Positions 7,965-12,589 of a stretch of DNA of 12,589 bases are shown here, one piece after another; position 1 is the first letter of the stretch; each line of letters starts with the position of its first letter. Under the pieces are notes generated by a model. The model ran no database searches and had not been told where the DNA came from. It saw only the letters and a program-made list of their open reading frames with translations. This DNA comes from Deltaproteobacteria bacterium. Its GTDB lineage: Bacteria; Desulfobacterota_B; Binatia; Bin18. The stretch is from the NCBI GenBank assembly GCA_012271025.1, contig JAAXHF010000055.1:1-12589 (forward strand), in the 5' to 3' direction. The position numbers and the translations under genes were made by a program.

Positions 7965-9671
7965 ATGAACAAGCTGAGCGGTGCACAAATCGTGATTGAG
8001 AGTCTGCTGGCCGAGGGCGTCGATACCATTTTCGGCTATCCCGGCGGCGCCATTCTGCCGACCTATGACGCCCTCATTCAGAACCCCCACCTGCGCCATG
8101 TGCTGGTCCGTCACGAACAGGGCGCCTCGCACATGGCTGAGGGCTATGCGCGGGTATCCGGGCGGCCCGGCGTTGTCCTGGTCACGTCCGGTCCGGGAGC
8201 GACCAATACGGTCACCGGCATTGCCGACGCCTACATGGACTCAACCCCCATGGTTGTCCTCTCCGGTCAGGTATCGAGCACGATGCTGGGCAATGACGCG
8301 TTTCAAGAGGCCGATGTGACCGGCATTACCCGGCCGTGCACCAAACACAACTACCTGGTCCGCGATGTCAGAGAGATCGCCCGGGTGATGAAAGAAGCCT
8401 TCTATATTGCCGGCACGGGCCGTCCCGGACCCGTGCTGGTCGATCTGCCCAAGGATGTCCAGACCGATGAGGCGCCGTTCGTGTATCCCGACCATGTCGA
8501 TATCCGGGGTTATAAGCCGACCCTCAAGGGCAACGAGCGCCAGATTGAAAAGGCGCTGCACGCGATTGAGGCGGCCGAGCGCCCGCTGTTTTATGTGGGC
8601 GGTGGAGTGCAGTGGTCCGGGGCGGCGTCGGAACTCACCGAGTTGGTGCGCGGCCTCAAGATCCCGGTCACCCCGACGGTCATGGCCCTGGGCACGATTC
8701 CGACCGACGACCCGCTCCACCTCGGCATGCTGGGCATGCACGGCGGCTATTGGACCAATATGGCCGTCTACCACTGTGACGTGTTGATCGCCATTGGCGC
8801 CCGTTTTGACGACCGGGTGACGGGTCGGGTGGCGGACTTTGCGCCCAACGCCAAGACCATCATCCACATTGATATCGACCCGTCGTCGATCAGCAAGAAC
8901 ATCAAGGTTGACGTGCCGATCGTGGGCGATATCAAGACCGTTCTCAGGTCCATGCTCAAAAAGGTCAAAAGTCAGGAGAGCCTGGCGCCCCGCCAGCGGC
9001 TGTGGGCCGAGTGGTATCGCCAGATCATGGACTGGAAGGCGGAAAAACCGCTGCCCTACGAGAAACACAGCCCGGACGGCACAATCAAACCACGCCAGCT
9101 CATTGACGGCCTTGCCGAGCTGACCCGCGGCGAGGCGGTGATTGTCACCGACGTGGGCCAGCACCAGATGTGGACGGCCCAGATGATGCCGTTCAAGCAT
9201 CCGCGCTCGTGGCTCACCTCCGGCGGCCTGGGCACCATGGGCTACGGCCTGCCGGCCGGCATTGGGGCGCATTTTGCCGCACCAGAGCGCGAGGTGGTCG
9301 TCATCAGCGGCGACGGCAGTATTCAGATGAACATCCAGGAACTGTCCACCGCAGTCCAGTATCAGGTGCCGGTCAAGGTCGTGATCATGAACAACCACTA
9401 CCTGGGCATGGTCCGCCAGTGGCAGGAGAAGTTCTACGAAGAGCGCTACTCCCACTCGTACATGGACGCCATGCCCGATTTTGTCAAACTCGCCGAGGCT
9501 TATGGGGCCAAGGGCTTCCGGGTCGAGCGTGCGGCCGAGCTGTCGGCCACCCTCCAGGCAGCCTTTGCCGAGCCCGGGCCGGTGCTGGTTGACGCGGTCA
9601 TCCCCACGGCCGAGGGAGTCTTCCCCATGGTACCGGCCGGCAGTGCCATGCACGAAATGCTGTTTGCCTGA
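7965..9671 (+). CDS. ilvB: Acetolactate synthase, large (catalytic) subunit
   Basis: A 568-aa thiamine-diphosphate enzyme that condenses two pyruvates, or pyruvate with 2-ketobutyrate, in the first common step of branched-chain amino acid synthesis. The N-terminal pyrimidine-binding domain has FGYPGG and the catalytic Glu51 in RHEQGASHMAEGYAR. The AFQEADVTGITRPCTKHNYLV region marks the anabolic, FAD-containing type. The central domain spans about 190-350. The C-terminal domain has the Mg/ThDP motif GDG at 449-451 with Asn476-Asn477, and Trp486 in GMVRQWQ. Length is normal. ATG 7965 is chosen over GTG 7947 because GGAG lies 7 nt before it and the protein then begins in the usual way (MNKLSGAQIV). 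No ilvN-like ACT-domain gene follows; instead a cold-shock-like gene starts 3 nt after the stop. Confidence 0.97.
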   Translation: MNKLSGAQIVIESLLAEGVDTIFGYPGGAILPTYDALIQNPHLRHVLVRHEQGASHMAEGYARVSGRPGVVLVTSGPGATNTVTGIADAYMDSTPMVVLSGQVSSTMLGNDAFQEADVTGITRPCTKHNYLVRDVREIARVMKEAFYIAGTGRPGPVLVDLPKDVQTDEAPFVYPDHVDIRGYKPTLKGNERQIEKALHAIEAAERPLFYVGGGVQWSGAASELTELVRGLKIPVTPTVMALGTIPTDDPLHLGMLGMHGGYWTNMAVYHCDVLIAIGARFDDRVTGRVADFAPNAKTIIHIDIDPSSISKNIKVDVPIVGDIKTVLRSMLKKVKSQESLAPRQRLWAEWYRQIMDWKAEKPLPYEKHSPDGTIKPRQLIDGLAELTRGEAVIVTDVGQHQMWTAQMMPFKHPRSWLTSGGLGTMGYGLPAGIGAHFAAPEREVVVISGDGSIQMNIQELSTAVQYQVPVKVVIMNNHYLGMVRQWQEKFYEERYSHSYMDAMPDFVKLAEAYGAKGFRVERAAELSATLQAAFAEPGPVLVDAVIPTAEGVFPMVPAGSAMHEMLFA

Positions 9672-9674
9672 GCC

Positions 9675-9923
9675 GTGGAACACGATACCACCTCTGATCG
9701 CTTCTATCAGGGCGTTATCCACAATATCTCCTGGAATAATGAGACCGGGCTGATTCGGAGCCGGTCCGGCAAGACCTTCCCGTTTGTGTTCGCCTATGTG
9801 ACGCTGCTCGGCGCGCCGCGTCACGACCTGCGCTTCCTGTTCGAGGGCATGCGGGTCGGCTTTGACGTGGGCTGGACCTCGCACGGTCTGCGGGTGACGG
9901 TGATTAAGGTCTACGACCTGTAG
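9675..9923 (+). CDS. Small cold-shock-domain-like (OB-fold) protein
   Basis: An 82-aa protein starting at GTG, 3 nt after the ilvB stop and without a clear ribosome binding site, so it is probably translated by reinitiation. The pattern resembles a cold-shock domain: GVIHNISWNNETGLIRS for strands 1-2 (RNP1 place), TFPFVFAYV for strand 3 (RNP2 place), then LFEGMRVGFDVGWTSHGLRVTVIKV for strands 4-5. The aromatic residues that stack on nucleic acid in classic CspA (KGFGFI, VFVHF) are only partly kept, so it is a divergent member or another OB-fold. It shows no ACT-domain pattern and is therefore not a recognisable IlvN. Its role is unknown; coupling suggests co-expression with acetolactate synthase. 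It converges on the membrane protein gene with 3 nt between stop codons. Confidence 0.72.
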   Translation: MEHDTTSDRFYQGVIHNISWNNETGLIRSRSGKTFPFVFAYVTLLGAPRHDLRFLFEGMRVGFDVGWTSHGLRVTVIKVYDL

Positions 9924-9926
9924 GCC

Positions 9927-10757
9927 TTACAGCGGCAGGGCCGTCCGAAACAGGACAAAACGCCCCAAAAACTCCCCCACAATCGCGGCCAGAATCGCCA
10001 CATAGAACAGACCCGTGGCCGCCATGGTCTGGGGAATCTGCAGGGTCCGCCAGATCATATAGGCGACCGGCAGGGCGGCCAGCGGGCCCAAACCCAGCCG
10101 CATCCACAGCAGAGCCTGATGGTCGGTCCACAGGCTGGCCAGCCGGGCCACGCTGGCCGGCTGGCCGACCAGCCACAGCAGCCCGACCGCGACCAGCAGC
10201 ACGCCGAGGTGGACGATAAGCGTACCGGCGTAAAAATTGAAGGTGCGTTTGAACGGATCGAGCGACAGGTCAAGCTCAATCAAATACCAGTGGCCGAGCG
10301 ACATGCCGGTCGCCACCGCCCCGAGCATCAGGGCCGACAGCAGCAGGCTGAGCGGGTACAGGAGCGTTTCAATCGACACCACAGGCGCGCTGCAATAGGC
10401 GCTGGCGCTCACCACCAGGGCTATCAGTCCGGTCACTAGGGCGAACAGATAGGCCCGCGCGCGCAGCACCACGGCCTCGCCCCACAGGCTGACGACATAC
10501 ACGCTGAAGCCGCAGCAGAACACCAGCCACAGCCCGATTTCCCAGCCACGCAGGCCTGCCACAGCCTCGGCTTGGGAGGACACGACCAGAGAGGTCTTGC
10601 CCAGAAAAAAGACCCAGCCACAGCCCAGGTAGACACAGCCGGTGGACTTGAAAAATCCGCGTTCGATCTCGTGAAAGCCGGGGATGCTCAGACCGAACAG
10701 TCCGCCGAAGGCCAGCTGGGCAAAAATCAGCAAAAAGCTGTGGGCAAATTCGATCAT
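9927..10757 (-). CDS. Eight-helix integral membrane protein of unknown function
   Basis: A 276-aa very hydrophobic protein. Predicted membrane segments, by eye, are at about 4-24, 41-60, 72-93, 102-122, 132-160, 175-198, 217-240 and 248-272. Distinctive points are a GMSLGHWYL motif at 151-159 in helix 5, His6 and His183 in or near membrane, and a C-terminal helix containing GEFLGRFVLF. That last helix and the eight-helix plan recall quinone-interacting anchor subunits of the NrfD/DmsC type, but no catalytic partner subunit is nearby, so I do not assign that function. The start ATG 10757 has only a weak AGGTAGAG upstream. The gene stands alone on the minus strand, divergent from the hydratase genes across a region holding a perfect inverted repeat whose near arm is 17 nt from the start codon. 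Confidence 0.8.
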   Translation of the reverse strand: MIEFAHSFLLIFAQLAFGGLFGLSIPGFHEIERGFFKSTGCVYLGCGWVFFLGKTSLVVSSQAEAVAGLRGWEIGLWLVFCCGFSVYVVSLWGEAVVLRARAYLFALVTGLIALVVSASAYCSAPVVSIETLLYPLSLLLSALMLGAVATGMSLGHWYLIELDLSLDPFKRTFNFYAGTLIVHLGVLLVAVGLLWLVGQPASVARLASLWTDHQALLWMRLGLGPLAALPVAYMIWRTLQIPQTMAATGLFYVAILAAIVGEFLGRFVLFRTALPL

Positions 10758-10773
10758 GCCGGGACTCTACCTA

Positions 10774-10826
10774 CAAGAGGAAACGTGTCAACAGCCATGT
10801 GTCAAAGGACGACACGTTTCCTCTTG
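10774..10826. repeat. Perfect 16-bp inverted repeat in a divergent intergenic region
   Basis: CAAGAGGAAACGTGTC (10774-10789) is exactly complementary to GACACGTTTCCTCTTG (10811-10826), with a 21-nt loop. GTGTCAA occurs at 10785 and again at 10799, so the TGTC core appears twice directly and once inverted. The match stops sharply on both sides. No T tract or target-site duplication is seen. It could be an operator for the divergent genes, a leader hairpin in one transcript, or a small dispersed element such as a REP or MITE. Confidence 0.85.
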
Positions 10827-10912
10827 ACTCCGCTCCGGCCTCAAGGGCGGTCGGCCGGCTCGTAGACTGAGCGGCCCAAGCCTGCTAAGGAAGATGCGGA
10901 GTGGAGCCTGAC

Positions 10913-11428
10913 ATGGCGCGTGAGCCCGAATCCCAGCCCGCATCGCTGCTCACCGACGAGATCCGGTCGTGGATCGGCCGCGAAGTTCCGCCCTGGACCA
11001 TAGAGGTCAGCCGCCGCGATGTGCTGCGTTTTGCGGTGGCCACGGACGATCCGAACCCGCTCTATACGGACGAGGAGCAGGCCGCGCGTAGCCGCCACGG
11101 CGGGCTGATCGCCCCGCCGCTGTTTTATATGGCGCCCTTGACCGAGCCGGTGGCCGAGACCGAGCTGCGGCCCGACGGCCTGCCCTTTGAGGGCAAATTT
11201 CCGGTTCCGCCCACGCCCCTGCCACGCCTGATGGACGGCGGTGTCGAGATCGAGTTCTTGCAGCCCGTCCGGGTCGGCGACGTGCTCACCGGGCGCTCCA
11301 AGATCACCGATATCTACCAGAAAGACGGCCGCTCCGGGCCGCTCATCTTTGTCCAGCGCGAGACCACCTTTACCAACCAGAGGGGCGAGTTGGTCCTGGT
11401 CGAAAAAGGGGCGAGCATCCTGCGCTAG
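10913..11428 (+). CDS. HadA-like (FAS1-type dehydratase) hot-dog subunit
   Basis: A 171-aa MaoC-dehydratase N-terminal-type protein, expected to pair with the next gene product as a two-subunit enoyl-CoA or acyl-ACP hydratase/dehydratase. Family-like features are DVLRFAVATDDPNPLYTDE (about 36-54), RHGGLIAPPLFY (61-72), RLMDGGVEIEFLQPVRVGDVL (105-125) and a final strand block TTFTNQRGELVLVEKG. In mycobacterial HadAB-type enzymes this subunit holds the acyl chain while the partner carries catalysis. ATG 10913 is preferred because GGAG lies 6 nt upstream; GTG at 10901, adding four residues, is an alternative with AAGGAA 8 nt before it. The actual substrate cannot be read from the sequence. Confidence 0.85.
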   Translation: MAREPESQPASLLTDEIRSWIGREVPPWTIEVSRRDVLRFAVATDDPNPLYTDEEQAARSRHGGLIAPPLFYMAPLTEPVAETELRPDGLPFEGKFPVPPTPLPRLMDGGVEIEFLQPVRVGDVLTGRSKITDIYQKDGRSGPLIFVQRETTFTNQRGELVLVEKGASILR

Positions 11429-11437
11429 GAGTCGGGT

Positions 11438-11890
11438 ATGGCCGCAGTCGTAGACCCACAGCTCTATTTTGAAGATGTTGAAGAGGGCAGTGCTGTCCCC
11501 AGCCTGGAAAAAACGCCGTCCAATACCCTGCTGTTTTTGTACAGCGCGGTGACCTGGAATCCGCAGCGCATCCACTTTGATCGAGACTTTACCCTGCAAG
11601 AGGGCTACCGGGAGGTGGTCGTCCACGGTCCGCTGCGGGGCGCGTTCCTGTCCCAGCTTCTGACCAACTGGATCGGTGAGGGCGGCACGCTGAAAAAAAT
11701 GTCGTACGCCAACCGGGACATTGCGTATGTCAACGAACTGCTGGCCTGCAAGGGCACGGTCACCAGGAAATGGATCGAAAACGGGCTGGGGCATGTGGAG
11801 TGCGATATCTGGGTCGAGAACGGACACGGCAAAGTCCTGACCCCCGGCACGGCAACCGTCACCCTGCCGCTGCGCAATCCCGCTGCCTAG
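11438..11890 (+). CDS. MaoC-like hot-dog hydratase/dehydratase subunit
   Basis: A 150-aa MaoC-type acyl dehydratase, the likely catalytic partner of the preceding subunit. The core has LFLYSAVTWNPQRIHFDRDF (about 32-51), then EGYREVVVHGPLRGAF (55-70), the classic hydratase-helix region. His46 matches the catalytic His, but the position five residues before it is Asn41 where HadB and R-hydratases carry catalytic Asp. This matches a subfamily with an NxxRIHYD-like motif, seen in some mesaconyl/itaconyl-type CoA hydratases, rather than the D-x4-H type. It begins 9 nt after the previous stop with GGAG ahead of the ATG, so the two are clearly an operon. Exact substrate is unknown. Confidence 0.87.
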   Translation: MAAVVDPQLYFEDVEEGSAVPSLEKTPSNTLLFLYSAVTWNPQRIHFDRDFTLQEGYREVVVHGPLRGAFLSQLLTNWIGEGGTLKKMSYANRDIAYVNELLACKGTVTRKWIENGLGHVECDIWVENGHGKVLTPGTATVTLPLRNPAA

Positions 11891-11925
11891 TCCGAGCCCG
11901 CCACCGGAATAACGAGGAATACACT

Positions 11926-12589
11926 ATGGCGCGTCGCCCGCTGAAGATCGTTCATACCTCCGACGTTCATCTTGAGAGTGATACCTTTGGCAAGAGTCAG
12001 GAAGGCCGGGCCTTCCGCAGCCGGATTCAGCACGCCTTCCAAAAAGTCGTTGATACGGTTGCCGAGGAAGGGGCCGACCTGTTTCTGATCGCCGGCGACC
12101 TGTTCGACTCGAACCGGGTCCAGGAATCGGGCGTGGAGTTTGTGTATGGCGAGCTGGCGCGGGTGCCGTGTCCGGTCGTTCTGATTCCGGGCAACCACGA
12201 CTGTTACGACCAACGCTCGATCTACAAAAAGGTCGATTTCCGTGATGCCGGGTCCCACGTTTTCACCCTGACCTCGGAAGCGGGCGAAGTCCTGGAGTTT
12301 CCCGATCTGCATGCCACCGTGTGGGGCAAGGGCCTGGTAGAGCACGATCACGACTACAAACCCCTGGCCGGCGTGCCTGAGCGTCAGGGCGATTACTGGC
12401 ATATCGGCATGGCCCACGGCTTTTACGTTGATGACGTCGAGGTCATGCGTTCCTCGCTGATCACGCCCCAAGAGGTGGCGGCCTCCAGGCTTGATTACCT
12501 GGCCCTGGGCCACGTACACGTCTTTACCGACATCACCCACGGTCAGACCCGGGCGTGTTATCCGGGCACGCCCGCTCCGCTCCACATGG
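11926..12589 (+). CDS. Mre11/SbcD-like metallophosphoesterase, 5' part (runs off window)
   Basis: An open frame of 221 codons with no stop before the window ends. The product carries the calcineurin-like phosphoesterase metal site: DVH (Asp13, His15), GDLFDS (Asp58), GNHD (Asn90-His91-Asp92), AHG (His164) and GHVH (His196, His198), then a YPGTP segment of the kind that follows the last motif in SbcD/Mre11 nucleases. These families use two Mn ions to cut DNA ends or phosphodiesters; other phosphoesterases share the motifs, so DNA-repair function is likely but not certain. GAGG lies 8 nt before the ATG. It begins 35 nt after the MaoC-like gene on the same strand. Whether an SbcC-like ATPase follows lies outside the window. 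A long frame on the opposite strand here is a shadow. Confidence 0.9.
   Translation, partial: MARRPLKIVHTSDVHLESDTFGKSQEGRAFRSRIQHAFQKVVDTVAEEGADLFLIAGDLFDSNRVQESGVEFVYGELARVPCPVVLIPGNHDCYDQRSIYKKVDFRDAGSHVFTLTSEAGEVLEFPDLHATVWGKGLVEHDHDYKPLAGVPERQGDYWHIGMAHGFYVDDVEVMRSSLITPQEVAASRLDYLALGHVHVFTDITHGQTRACYPGTPAPLHM

Noticed and set aside
8241..9884. A 547-codon minus-strand frame opposite ilvB and the small downstream gene
   Set aside because: ilvB is complete with all catalytic motifs; the opposite frame is a composition effect rich in His, Asp and Arg.
10774..10826. Reading the inverted repeat as an intrinsic terminator
   Set aside because: It lies between two divergent gene starts, has a 21-nt loop and no T tract on either strand.
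10841..11827. A 328-codon minus-strand frame opposite the two hydratase subunits
   Set aside because: Both sense genes have starts with ribosome binding sites and conserved motifs, so the antisense frame is a shadow.
11887..12585. A 232-codon minus-strand frame at the right end
   Set aside because: The plus strand carries a metallophosphoesterase with the full set of metal motifs that simply lacks a stop before the window edge.

Overview
The window reads as ordinary GC-rich chromosomal DNA (about 60% G+C by eye) from a bacterium that uses Shine-Dalgarno starts and tight operons. No rRNA, tRNA, CRISPR, phage or insertion-sequence signal was seen. The mix of a GrdB-type reductase, bacterial NADPH glutamate synthase, anabolic acetolactate synthase and a split MaoC-type hydratase would suit an uncultured lineage such as Tectomicrobia/Desulfobacterota-like organisms. 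That placement is a low-confidence guess from gene content, not a phylogenetic result.

Layout. (1) Positions 1-408, plus strand: the 3' end of a glycine/betaine/sarcosine/D-proline reductase B-like protein, ending at a bidirectional hairpin (415-449). (2) Positions 7803 down to 455, minus strand: a five-gene nitrogen-assimilation operon in the order Lrp/AsnC regulator, gltB, gltD, glutaredoxin, 102-residue unknown protein. The regulator stop and the gltB start are 2 nt apart, and the gltB ribosome binding site lies inside the regulator gene. (3) Positions 7804-7964: an AT-rich divergent control region with back-to-back promoter candidates and repeats suited to an Lrp-type protein. (4) Positions 7965-9923, plus strand: acetolactate synthase large subunit (ilvB) followed 3 nt later by an 82-residue cold-shock-domain-like protein, in the place where the regulatory subunit ilvN often sits. 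(5) Positions 10757 down to 9927, minus strand: an eight-helix membrane protein, ending 3 nt from the previous gene. (6) Positions 10758-10912: an intergenic region with a perfect 16-bp inverted repeat. (7) Positions 10913-12589, plus strand: two hot-dog-fold hydratase subunits and the start of an Mre11/SbcD-like metallophosphoesterase that runs off the window.

How the parts work together. Glutamate synthase supplies glutamate, the amino donor for branched-chain amino acids, and ilvB catalyses the first committed step of valine/isoleucine/leucine synthesis. An Lrp-family regulator between the two, with one control region serving both directions, looks like a compact local switch. In E. coli the distant global Lrp controls gltBDF and ilvIH. 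The regulator here has Thr where E. coli Lrp has the leucine-response residue Asp114, so its effector may differ. I found no clearly novel defence or mobile system. The best leads are the lrp-centred locus, the ilvB-CSD-like coupling and the inverted repeat at 10774-10826.
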